From Acidobacteriaceae bacterium (GTDB taxonomy: Bacteria > Acidobacteriota > Terriglobia > Terriglobales > Acidobacteriaceae), in NCBI GenBank assembly GCA_028283655.1, contig JAPWKE010000003.1, positions 806,001 through 870,000 on the forward strand: DNA of 64,000 nt, written 5' to 3'. Below the pieces are notes generated by a model that was not told where the DNA came from, ran no database searches, and saw only the letters and a program-made list of their open reading frames with translations. This document shows positions 52,531 to 60,774 of this stretch, in pieces. Both the position numbers and the translations under genes were made by a program. Positions within the stretch are counted from its first letter, which is position 1. Each line of letters opens with the position of its first letter.

Positions 52531-52809
52531 ATGCGAGTAAGCGCACAGTTTGCGGAGAAGCATCTGACCGAGTTGCTGGATGCGATGGATCGTGGCGACG
52601 ATGTCGAGATTGAGCGAGGCGATAAGCCGTCCGCGAAGCTGATGCTCCTGCGTCCTGAAGCAGGTCGGCCTGAAAAAGTTTCACTGCTTGGTGGCATGAA
52701 AGGGAAGATTCACTTCGCGGCGGACTGGAACTCTGAGGCTACAGCAACATTGCTTGAAGAGATGTTCTATGGGGCCGTCTCGCAGCACGAGCGCCTCCCG
52801 AAAGCATGA
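52531..52809 (+). CDS. Phd/YefM-type antitoxin
   Basis: The 92-residue protein has the Phd/YefM DNA-binding fold at its N terminus (RVSAQFAEKHLTELLDAMDRGDDVEIERGDKPSAKLM), with a disordered C-terminal half that would mask the toxin. ATG 52531 has GGGTAGGA eight bases upstream. It overlaps the PIN toxin by four bases. It probably autorepresses the pair. Confidence 0.85.
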   Translation: MRVSAQFAEKHLTELLDAMDRGDDVEIERGDKPSAKLMLLRPEAGRPEKVSLLGGMKGKIHFAADWNSEATATLLEEMFYGAVSQHERLPKA

Positions 52810-53192
52810 GGCTCATCCTCGATACGCATTATCTTCTGTGGTCGATGGAAGATAGTCCTGAGTTGCCCGCCAGAATTCGAGCCCTGCTGGCTGACCGGGA
52901 AAATGAAATATTTATCAGTATTGCTTCTTTGTGGGAGATTGCGATCAAGATTTCTCTCGGAAAGCTTAATCTCTCAGGGAAGAGCATCTCTGATCTGACG
53001 CAGTTTCTCGAACAGGCTGAAACCACGATTCTGCCGGTTCTTCCTTCACATCTGACTGTGGTGGAGCAGATGCCCTGGCACCATCGCGACCCTTTCGATC
53101 GCTTGATCGTCGCGCAGGCACAGGTGGAAGGTCTTCGGTTGGTCTCTGCAGACAAGGTTGTTGCTCTGTATCTGCCGGACGTGATCGCTTAG
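52806..53192 (+). CDS. PIN-domain toxin (VapC-like)
   Basis: The 128-residue protein is a PIN-domain ribonuclease with acidic active-site residues: Asp6 (ILDTHYLLW), Glu44 (SLWEIAIK), Asp95/Asp98 (HRDPFDRLIVAQA) and Asp116 (LVSADK). It is the toxin partner of the upstream Phd-like gene, which it overlaps by four bases (ATGA). The DPFDRLIVAQA segment resembles Sll0205-type VapC toxins. Its RNA target is unknown. Confidence 0.9.
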   Translation: MRLILDTHYLLWSMEDSPELPARIRALLADRENEIFISIASLWEIAIKISLGKLNLSGKSISDLTQFLEQAETTILPVLPSHLTVVEQMPWHHRDPFDRLIVAQAQVEGLRLVSADKVVALYLPDVIA

Positions 53193-53267
53193 CTTTTTGC
53201 TACGCTCTGCTTTCGTGAATGGGCGATGTCCCCTGTAGTTTGATGAGCGTTCAGCATCCAAGCTGGT

Positions 53268-54524
53268 ATGCTCGACGCGATGACTACGGAGAAGCCCAAA
53301 ACAGGTACGGCCAAAGGTGCGGTGGTTGCTCTCGCGCTGTTGACCGCCATGAACTTCGTCAACTACCTCGACCGCTACATTCTGCCGGCGGTGCAGGAAC
53401 AGGTGAAGAACGAGTTTCACCTGACGGATGAGCGCATCGGCTCACTGACGTTCTTCTTCTTCGTGGCCTATGTCTGCGCTTCGCCGATCACAGGTTGGCT
53501 GGGGGACCGATTCCCGCGTAAGCCGATGATTGTGGTGTGCGCGCTGGCGATTGCGGGCATGAACTTTTTGACCGCACACGTGCACGGTTTCTGGGAGCTG
53601 AACGTTCGGCACATGGCGCTGGGCGTGGGGGAGGCCTGCTTTGGCATCTTCGCGCCTGCGCTGATTGCGGACTACTTTGCGGAAGATCGTCGCAACGGTG
53701 CGCTGACAATTTTCAATGTGGCAATTTTTGCAGGGTCGGCGCTCGGGTTTCTGGCGGGCGGCAATATTGCAGAGACGCATGGCTGGCGCATGGCGTTCAT
53801 TGCCAGCGCCGTTCCGGGCGTCATTATGGCGCTGCTGATCCTGTTCTTCCTGCGGGAACCGAAGCGTGTGGCGGTCGCTGAGTCGCACTCGGTAGACAAG
53901 GGAAGTGCGTTGTCGCTGGTGAAGAATCCAGCGTACCTTTGCGCGATTCTTGGCTACGCGGCGGTGACGTTTGCGATCGGCGGCATCTCGTTCTGGATGC
54001 CGAGCTTCCTGCAGCGTTTTGATGGCCGCGATATTGGGGCTGCAGGCACGATTATGGGCACGATTACTGTTGTGTGCGGCCTGAGCGGAACTCTGGCTGG
54101 CGGAGCGGTGGCCGGATGGTGGTCGAAGAAGACGGGCAAGGCTCTTTACTGGGTTCCGGCTCTGAGCGCGATTCTGACTGTTCCGTTCGCTCTCCTGTGC
54201 TTCTTCGGGCCGAAGGGCTGGACGCTGCCGATGTTGGGCGTCTCGTTGTTCTTCATCTCACTGGGCACAGGGCCGATCAACGCGGCGACGTTGAATGCTG
54301 TGCCGGCAAACCTGCGTTCCGCGGCGATGGCAGGACAGTTGTTTGTGCTGCATGTGTTTGGCGATATGCCGTCGTCGTGGGTGATCGGCGCGGTGAGCCA
54401 GCGTTCGAACCTGCGGCTGGGGCTGGGTATAACGCTGATATCGATGGTGGTAGGAGCGGTGATCTTCGGACTGGGTGCACGGTATGCTCCGAAGCTCAGC
54501 CACACGGTTGAGGCTACGGCTTGA
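53268..54524 (+). CDS. MFS transporter, Spns/spinster-like
   Basis: The 418-residue protein has 12 membrane helices and the MFS loop motif ITGWLGDRFPRKPM between helices 2 and 3. NFVNYLDRYILPAV in helix 1 and GVGEACFGIFAPALIADYF are typical of the Spns-like group of the major facilitator superfamily. Substrate unknown. ATG 53268 and ATG 53280 are possible starts. Its TGA stop overlaps the TTG start of the downstream glycosyltransferase, so the two are probably coupled. Confidence 0.85.
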   Translation: MLDAMTTEKPKTGTAKGAVVALALLTAMNFVNYLDRYILPAVQEQVKNEFHLTDERIGSLTFFFFVAYVCASPITGWLGDRFPRKPMIVVCALAIAGMNFLTAHVHGFWELNVRHMALGVGEACFGIFAPALIADYFAEDRRNGALTIFNVAIFAGSALGFLAGGNIAETHGWRMAFIASAVPGVIMALLILFFLREPKRVAVAESHSVDKGSALSLVKNPAYLCAILGYAAVTFAIGGISFWMPSFLQRFDGRDIGAAGTIMGTITVVCGLSGTLAGGAVAGWWSKKTGKALYWVPALSAILTVPFALLCFFGPKGWTLPMLGVSLFFISLGTGPINAATLNAVPANLRSAAMAGQLFVLHVFGDMPSSWVIGAVSQRSNLRLGLGITLISMVVGAVIFGLGARYAPKLSHTVEATA

Positions 54525-55813
54525 ACTGGTTTCACCTGTCAGATACGACGCGTAATGTGCTGCTTGCGGTGGACGGTGTTATTGCTGCGGCCTGGGTGCA
54601 TCGTGCGGCCAATATTATCTGGCATATCGGTGAGGTCGCGGATCTGACGACTCCTGACTGGGAGATTGGACCGGCGCTGCAGCCGAGCCTTGCTGTGATT
54701 GTTCCCGCCAAGGATGAGGGCGAAAATCTGCGAGCGACGCTGGAGTCGCTGCGGATGCAGGAGTACCCGTATCTGCGCGTGGTGGTGGTGGATGATCGCT
54801 CGACTGACGCCACCGGCGCGATTGCCGATGAGTTTGCAGAGCGCTGGCCGCAGCGTTTCGTCGCTGTCCACATTACGGAGTTGCCCGAGGGGTGGCTTGG
54901 CAAGACATGGGCGCTCGAGGTCGGAATGCAGTACTGCCGGGACGTGGAGTACGTGCTGTGTACGGACGCCGACATCCTCTTTTCGCCGTCGATTCTGTGG
55001 CGTGCGCTCGCATATGCGGAGGCTTCGCAGGCCGACCACCTGGTAGTGCTTCCTACGCCCATGCTGAAGGGCTGGGGCGAGGGTGTTGTGCTGGGGTTGT
55101 TCCAGGTGCTGGGCATGTGGGCCGTGCGGCCGTGGATGGTGGCTGATCCACGATCGAGCCGCGATGTAGCAGGCGTTGGCGCGTTCAACCTGATGCGGCG
55201 AACGTCGTTTGAAGAGCTGGGCGGATGGCTGCCACAGCGCATGGTGGTGCTGGAAGATATTACGGTTGGACGACGTTTCAAAGCGGCGGGAATGCGGCAG
55301 CGAATGGCGTTTGCGCCGACGCTAGTGCTGGTGCATTGGGCTAGTGGCATGAGCGGCGTGGTGAAGGTGATGACGAAAAACCTCTTCTCCGGCGTGAACT
55401 TTCGGCCGACCCTGCTGCTATTTGGCTGCGCGTGGATCGGGCTCTTCTTCCTGGCGCCGATTGCGGGGCTTTTCTGGTGGCCTACGCTGCTGCCGAGTCT
55501 GCTCGTTATGGCAGCGATAGCTTCGACGTACCAGGTACTCGCGCCGCTGAGCCGCATCGATGCGAAGTATGGGTGGAGCTATCCGCTGGGTGCGTTGGCT
55601 ATGATGTGGGCGATGTTGCGCTCGATGGCTGTAACGGTTGTGCGTAGTGGCGTGGTGTGGCGCGGTACGTTCTATCCGTTGAGCGATCTGCGCGCGCAGA
55701 ACAGCCCGTTTCGCTGGGCAAGGGAGGCTGCGGAGATGCACGATCGTGTGCGGCGGGAGAAGCCTTCGGGTTTACGGCGATGGGTGGATGGGATGAAGAA
55801 GCCGCGACGGTAG
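54521..55813 (+). CDS. Membrane glycosyltransferase family 2 (CrtQ/HpnB-like)
   Basis: The 430-residue protein has an N-terminal hydrophobic stretch and a GT2 catalytic domain (~58-290) with LAVIVPAKDEGENLRATLESL, VVVDDRSTDAT, LPEGWLGKTWALEVG and CTDADILFS (DxD). Three C-terminal membrane helices (~295-375) follow. The GWLGKTWAL motif is typical of carotenoid/hopanoid-associated GT2 enzymes (CrtQ, HpnB). The start is TTG, inferred from the TTGA overlap with the MFS stop. The acceptor is unknown. Confidence 0.78.
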   Translation: MNWFHLSDTTRNVLLAVDGVIAAAWVHRAANIIWHIGEVADLTTPDWEIGPALQPSLAVIVPAKDEGENLRATLESLRMQEYPYLRVVVVDDRSTDATGAIADEFAERWPQRFVAVHITELPEGWLGKTWALEVGMQYCRDVEYVLCTDADILFSPSILWRALAYAEASQADHLVVLPTPMLKGWGEGVVLGLFQVLGMWAVRPWMVADPRSSRDVAGVGAFNLMRRTSFEELGGWLPQRMVVLEDITVGRRFKAAGMRQRMAFAPTLVLVHWASGMSGVVKVMTKNLFSGVNFRPTLLLFGCAWIGLFFLAPIAGLFWWPTLLPSLLVMAAIASTYQVLAPLSRIDAKYGWSYPLGALAMMWAMLRSMAVTVVRSGVVWRGTFYPLSDLRAQNSPFRWAREAAEMHDRVRREKPSGLRRWVDGMKKPRR

Positions 55814-55851
55814 GAGCTACGCCTCAATGCCGAAGGATTTGTGATGCGAGC

Positions 55852-55889
55852 AAAGCGAAGGGGCCTCCGGTTGGAGGCCCCTTCGCTTT
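55852..55889. terminator. Bidirectional intrinsic terminator
   Basis: A perfect 17-bp stem (55852-55868 with 55873-55889) with a four-base loop lies between convergent glycosyltransferase and ispG genes. Confidence 0.92.
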
Positions 55890-55901
55890 ACATAGGCTTG
55901 C

Positions 55902-57134
55902 TTAGACTTCGACAAGCTGGTTGCCGTAGCGCTTCTGGACGTACTCATCGAGGATGACCTGGAACTCTTCGACGATGTGGTCGCCCTTGAGCGTCATCGC
56001 GAGCTTGCCGTCGATGTAGACCGGGGCCTTGGGCTCTTCGAAGGTGCCGGGCAGTGAGATGCCGATGTTGGCGTGCTTCGACTCGCCGGGGCCGTTGACG
56101 ATGCAACCCATGACTGCGAGCTTCATCTCTTCGACGCCGGGGTAGAGCTTCTTCCATTCGGGCATCGATTCGGTCAGGTAGTTCTGAATGCGAAGCGCGA
56201 GTTCCTGGAAGTAGGTCGAGGTGGTGCGGCCGCAACCGGGGCAGCTTGTGACCTGCGGCATGAAGCTGCGGATCGCAAGCGATTGCAGAATCTGCTGTGC
56301 GCAGCGGACTTCCTCGGTGCGGGGAGCGCCGGGTTCCGGCGTCAGCGAGACGCGGATGGTGTCGCCGATGCCTGCGAGCAGCAGGGGCGAAAGACCGGCG
56401 GTCGAGGTGACGATGCCCTTCATGCCCATGCCTGCTTCGGTAAGGCCGAGGTGGATGGCGTGGTCTGTACGGCTGGCGAGCTCAGTGTTGACGTCGATCA
56501 GATCGCGGACGTTGGAGACCTTCGCCGAGAGGATGATCTGATCGCGACGGAGGCCGTAGCGTTCTGCCGCGGCTGCGTTGTCGAGTGCGGAGACGACCAT
56601 GGCTTCCATCATGACGTCGCGGGTGTCGCGCGGAGTTGCGGACTTCGAGTTCGCATCCATCATCTTGGTGAGCAGAGCCTGGTCGAGCGAGCCCCAGTTG
56701 ACGCCGATACGTACAGGCTTCTGGTACTCGACGGCGCACTCCACCATGGTGCGGAAGTTGTCATCGTCCTTGCGGCCAATCGAGACGTTGCCGGGGTTGA
56801 TGCGGTACTTTGAGAGCGCGCGGGCGCAGTCGGGGAACTTGCGGAGCAGGATGTGGCCGTTGTAGTGGAAGTCGCCGACGATGGGCGTTTCCCAACCCTT
56901 GGCACGGAGGCCTTCCACGATGTGCGGGACGGCCTGTGCGGCCTCCTCGTTGTTCACCGTGATGCGGACGATCTCAGAACCGGCACGGGCCAGAGCTGCA
57001 ACCTGTTGTACGGTGCTTTCGATGTCGGCGGTGTCGGTATTGGTCATCGACTGCACGACGACGGGGGCGTCGGAACCGACGCGGACTCCGCCAATGTTGA
57101 CGGTCACGGATTTACGGCGAAAGGTGGGAGGCAT
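55902..57134 (-). CDS. ispG: 4-Hydroxy-3-methylbut-2-enyl diphosphate synthase
   Basis: IspG is the penultimate enzyme of the MEP isoprenoid pathway. The 410-residue protein from ATG 57134 has [50 protein letters not shown] and the iron-sulfur cysteines in SCPGCGR and GCIVNGPGE. Length and motif order match the short bacterial form. It is divergent from the CSS-EAL gene. Confidence 0.95.
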   Translation of the reverse strand: MPPTFRRKSVTVNIGGVRVGSDAPVVVQSMTNTDTADIESTVQQVAALARAGSEIVRITVNNEEAAQAVPHIVEGLRAKGWETPIVGDFHYNGHILLRKFPDCARALSKYRINPGNVSIGRKDDDNFRTMVECAVEYQKPVRIGVNWGSLDQALLTKMMDANSKSATPRDTRDVMMEAMVVSALDNAAAAERYGLRRDQIILSAKVSNVRDLIDVNTELASRTDHAIHLGLTEAGMGMKGIVTSTAGLSPLLLAGIGDTIRVSLTPEPGAPRTEEVRCAQQILQSLAIRSFMPQVTSCPGCGRTTSTYFQELALRIQNYLTESMPEWKKLYPGVEEMKLAVMGCIVNGPGESKHANIGISLPGTFEEPKAPVYIDGKLAMTLKGDHIVEEFQVILDEYVQKRYGNQLVEV

Positions 57135-57295
57135 AGCACCTGTAAGTTTACCAGTTTGCCAAGGTGTGAGAGCTCCCGATGCGTACTCCGCTCGTGTGCG
57201 GAGAGATACCTGCCGTTTTCGCCTAAATTTTGCCGTGCTCAATGTGTCGCCTGAAGGCTATACTCCGATTCCCAATTTGGGGCGGACGGTACACG

Positions 57296-58858
57296 ATGCG
57301 TAATAAAGCTATCTTTCGTAATTCGATCTTGCTGTCTGTCCTTGCTCTTGTTCTACCGTTGGCTCTTTGTGTCTATCGGGCCGTTCAGCGGGGGAAGCTT
57401 GATGCCGTTGCGACGTTAAACGGCGTCACGGATGAAATGGCCCGGCGATCCGCAGAGACGAGGGAACAGATTGCCTCGGCGCTGGAAGACCTGCAGAGTA
57501 ATCCGGGTGGTGCACCCTGCTCGGCGGGGAACCTGGAGCGAATGCGGCTTGTCGCTGCGGTGAAGGATTATCTCGGTGGTCTGGGATATGTGAAGGGGGA
57601 CACGATGCTGTGTTCGTCCCTCACGGGAGGCGGGGTGCCGGTTCCTCTGGGGCTTCCGTCTGAGGTTCGCCCGTCTGGCTTCCGTAGCTGGGACCAGAAA
57701 GCTTTGCCAGGTATTCCGAGGCAGAAGTTCAACTTGATTGGAGAACCCGGGCAGGAGAATGTTGCGATTACGGTGCCGGAGTTGATTGTGGATGTCCCCT
57801 TAGCTGTGAAGGGTATGTCCCTGGTGCAGATGACTGCGGACGGCAGGTTGAAGCGCGCACGGGGGCCATATAGCGAGACATGGCTGACGAGAACGTTAGC
57901 AGGGCAGGAATCGTTTGTTGACAGCGGGAAGCTGGTCGTAGCGCGTTTTGAAAAGTCGTCTGGTCTGGTGATGTTTGCGGCTATGTCTGTGAACGAAGTT
58001 CATCGCTTTGCCTGGCAGGCGTTCTGGCGTTATCTGCCTGTCGCTTTGGCAGTGGCCGCACTGCTGCTCGTGATGATCTGGACGGTTGCACGAGAGTTGC
58101 TCTCCTTGCGGTTTCAGATCAAGGCAGCTCTGCGTGACCGCGAATTCTTCCTGCAGTACCAACCGGTGATGGATTTGAGTGCGGGCAGATGTGTGGGGGC
58201 GGAGGCTCTGATTCGTTGGAAGCGCCGTGATGGCAGCATGGTGAGCCCTTTGGTCTTCATCCCGGTTGCGGAGCAGCATGGACTGATCGAACAGGTGACG
58301 GCGCAGGTGATGGAGATGGTGGCGACCGATGCTGCGCAGCTTATTCGTGATCATCCGGAGATGCACATTGCGATCAACTTCTCCCCGGATGATCTTCATT
58401 CGAAGGAGATTGAGGACCGCCTGCAAAGGCTGATCCACGATGTTGGGGCGTCCAACAACATCGTGATTGAAGCCACGGAGCGCGGCTTGCTGTTTCCAGA
58501 GAAGGTGACGGAGACGCTGGTTTCGGTGAGGGCTAAAGGCTTCCGGGTTGGCATCGATGACTTCGGTACGGGCAACTCCAGTCTTTCGTACCTGGGGACA
58601 TACGATCTGGATTTCTTGAAGATCGACAAGATGTTTGTGGACGCGCTGGGCAAGAATGAACCGACCAGTCAGGTCGCGTTCCACATTATTGGACTGGCGC
58701 ATTCACTGGGTTTGAAGATCGTCGCGGAAGGCGTGGAAACGAAGGAGCAGCGCGACATTCTGCGCGAAGCCGGGGTGCAGTACGCGCAAGGCTGGATCTT
58801 CGCAAAACCGATGCTGATGCACGATCTGGCGGCGTTTACGCGTTTGCAGAATGCGTAA
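57296..58858 (+). CDS. Cyclic di-GMP phosphodiesterase with periplasmic CSS-motif sensor
   Basis: The 520-residue protein has a membrane helix (9-29), a periplasmic domain (~30-245) with Cys75 and the CSS motif at 106-108, a second helix (247-265) and a cytoplasmic EAL domain (~275-515). The EAL motif is GAEALIRW (303-305), with E in IEATERG, DDFGTG and KIVAEGVET. This is the layout of E. coli PdeC, whose two periplasmic cysteines (75 and 105) set activity by their redox state. It ends four bases from the convergent Hsp70 gene. Confidence 0.9.
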   Translation: MRNKAIFRNSILLSVLALVLPLALCVYRAVQRGKLDAVATLNGVTDEMARRSAETREQIASALEDLQSNPGGAPCSAGNLERMRLVAAVKDYLGGLGYVKGDTMLCSSLTGGGVPVPLGLPSEVRPSGFRSWDQKALPGIPRQKFNLIGEPGQENVAITVPELIVDVPLAVKGMSLVQMTADGRLKRARGPYSETWLTRTLAGQESFVDSGKLVVARFEKSSGLVMFAAMSVNEVHRFAWQAFWRYLPVALAVAALLLVMIWTVARELLSLRFQIKAALRDREFFLQYQPVMDLSAGRCVGAEALIRWKRRDGSMVSPLVFIPVAEQHGLIEQVTAQVMEMVATDAAQLIRDHPEMHIAINFSPDDLHSKEIEDRLQRLIHDVGASNNIVIEATERGLLFPEKVTETLVSVRAKGFRVGIDDFGTGNSSLSYLGTYDLDFLKIDKMFVDALGKNEPTSQVAFHIIGLAHSLGLKIVAEGVETKEQRDILREAGVQYAQGWIFAKPMLMHDLAAFTRLQNA

Positions 58859-58862
58859 ACGC

Positions 58863-60143
58863 TTACCTGGCTGCGAGCAGCGCAAGTCCCTGAGCCACGG
58901 AGGTCAACTCGCCGCCGGACTGTACGCGCGATTCGCCGAAGCGTGAGGTGAAAATGCGGCGGACGGCGGGAACGAGCGAGGTTCCGCCGGTGAGGAAGAC
59001 GCGGTCCACAGACTCTGGGGCGATGGTCGTTTTGGTGAAGAGCTCGTCGAGCGTAGCGGCCATGCGCTCCAACTCCGGGGCGATCCAGCCTTCGAAGGTG
59101 GCTCTGGCGACTGGTTCGCGAAGCTGCACGGCATCGGTGTCGAGCACAAACTCTGCTTCGGCTTGGGTCGTGAGCGCGACCTTCAAACGGCGCACGGAGC
59201 GATGGAGTTGGAAGCCGAGGTCGTGGCCGATGACCGCGGATAGCGCAGCGATCTTTTCGGGCTCCAGCGCGCGGCGCTGGGTGTTGCGTAGCAGGTTCGT
59301 GACGGCATGCGTCTTCAGGAAGGAGAGCGTATGCCAGCGTTCGAGGTTTGCGTAGACCCAGGCGGGAAGAGCAGGAAGCTCTTTGCCGAGCTCGCGGGTG
59401 AGTGACTCTGAGCCCAGCGCTGGAGCGATGAGGTAGCGGACGATGCGGGCGTCGAAGGCGTCGCCGGCGAGGCCAAGGCCGGTGGAGCCGAGTACTTCGG
59501 GCTGGCCTTCGCGGATGCGGAGCAGGGAAAAGTCAGTGGTGCCGCCGCCGAAGTCGCCGATGAGTAGCAGGCCATCCTGCGGGGCGTTTTGTTCTGCGGC
59601 AAAGGCCGCAGCGACGGGTTCCATGGCGAAGTCGACGTTCTGAAAGCCCGCGAGCAGCAGGGCTGCGCGGAGGCGCTCTTCGGCAAAGCTGTTGTCGGAG
59701 TCGCTGTTGGCCCCGACGAACTCTACCGGGCGTCCGACGACGGCGCTGGTGATCTCGGCGCCGAGCGAATCGCTGGCCTGTTGACGGAGGTCGCTGAGGA
59801 TTTTGGCAATAAGGTCTTCGAAGCGGTACTGGCGGCCGAAGATTTCGGTTCCCGTGAGGCTGCGCGCGGAGAGATGCGACTTCAGCGACTGGATAAAGCG
59901 GCGAGCGTCTTCAAGGTCGGGGTCGCTGCCGGTGGCGAGGTACTGCTCGATCGCTTCATTGCCGGTGAAGATGCTGACCGGACGGCCGGGAAGGCTGCGC
60001 TGCTGCAAGGCAAGCAAAACGGAGCGCGAGGTCAGCTCGCCATTGCCGAAAGGAACGAGCGCGACGCTGCCATCGCCCTGGGTGTAAGCGATGGCGCTGT
60101 TGGTTGTGCCGAAGTCGATGCCGACGCGAAGATCAGAAGCCAC
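58863..60143 (-). CDS. YegD-like Hsp70 family chaperone
   Basis: The 426-residue protein is an Hsp70 nucleotide-binding domain with no substrate-binding domain: RVGIDFGTTNSAIAY, LIGDFGGGTTDFSLLRI, and FLTGGTSLVPAVRRIF (phosphate-binding blocks). This is the shape of E. coli YegD. The start is GTG 60143, six bases after the tag stop, so the two genes form an operon. The function is unknown. A longer frame upstream overlaps tag and is rejected. Confidence 0.85.
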   Translation of the reverse strand: MASDLRVGIDFGTTNSAIAYTQGDGSVALVPFGNGELTSRSVLLALQQRSLPGRPVSIFTGNEAIEQYLATGSDPDLEDARRFIQSLKSHLSARSLTGTEIFGRQYRFEDLIAKILSDLRQQASDSLGAEITSAVVGRPVEFVGANSDSDNSFAEERLRAALLLAGFQNVDFAMEPVAAAFAAEQNAPQDGLLLIGDFGGGTTDFSLLRIREGQPEVLGSTGLGLAGDAFDARIVRYLIAPALGSESLTRELGKELPALPAWVYANLERWHTLSFLKTHAVTNLLRNTQRRALEPEKIAALSAVIGHDLGFQLHRSVRRLKVALTTQAEAEFVLDTDAVQLREPVARATFEGWIAPELERMAATLDELFTKTTIAPESVDRVFLTGGTSLVPAVRRIFTSRFGESRVQSGGELTSVAQGLALLAAR

Positions 60144-60148
60144 GTTCG

Positions 60149-60733
60149 CTATTTTGACGCTTTCCGGCTGGCAAGTTTCGCACAGGCTGTGCGCCGGAAG
60201 CAGGCTTCGGTGTGGTCGTTGACCATGCCGGCGGCCTGCATGAAGGCGTACACAATGGTTGGGCCGACGAACTTGAAGCCACGTTTTTTCAGGGCCTTGG
60301 ACATCGCCTCGGACTCGGGAGAGATGGTTTGCCCGACCTGATTCTGGATAGGTTTGCCTGCAACGAAGCTCCAGAGCCAGGCGGAAAAATCTTCTCCAGA
60401 GTTCTGCATTTCGAGGAAGATTTTTGCCGCGCTGATGGTGGCGACGATCTTGGCTCGTGAGCGAATAATGCGTGGATCGTCGAGCAGGCGCAGGATGTCG
60501 GGCTCGCCCATGCGAGCGACCTTTTGCGGGGAAAATTGATGAAATGCGGCTTGGAAAGCCTCGCGTTTGTTGAGCACAACGCTCCAGGAAAGTCCGGCCT
60601 GAAAGCCTTCGAGCATGAGCAATTCCCATAGGTCGCGGGCGTCGCGCATGGGTACTCCCCACTCTTCGTCGTGGTACTCGCGCATCAGGTCGCTGGATTC
60701 AGCCCAGCGGCAACGTGTCTTCGGCGTTGGCAT
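60149..60733 (-). CDS. tag: DNA-3-methyladenine glycosylase I
   Basis: Tag removes 3-methyladenine from alkylated DNA. The 194-residue protein from ATG 60733 has the family N terminus RCRWA (zinc Cys8), YHDEEWGVP (His21), LMLEGFQAGLSWSVVLNKREAF and NDHTEACFR near the end (His and Cys of the zinc site). It is followed by the Hsp70 gene. The gene diverges from the ABC-F ATPase. Confidence 0.94.
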   Translation of the reverse strand: MPTPKTRCRWAESSDLMREYHDEEWGVPMRDARDLWELLMLEGFQAGLSWSVVLNKREAFQAAFHQFSPQKVARMGEPDILRLLDDPRIIRSRAKIVATISAAKIFLEMQNSGEDFSAWLWSFVAGKPIQNQVGQTISPESEAMSKALKKRGFKFVGPTIVYAFMQAAGMVNDHTEACFRRTACAKLASRKASK

Positions 60734-60774
60734 GTTTCTGATTGTAGAAAATTTGGCCGGTACACTGGAGTGGT

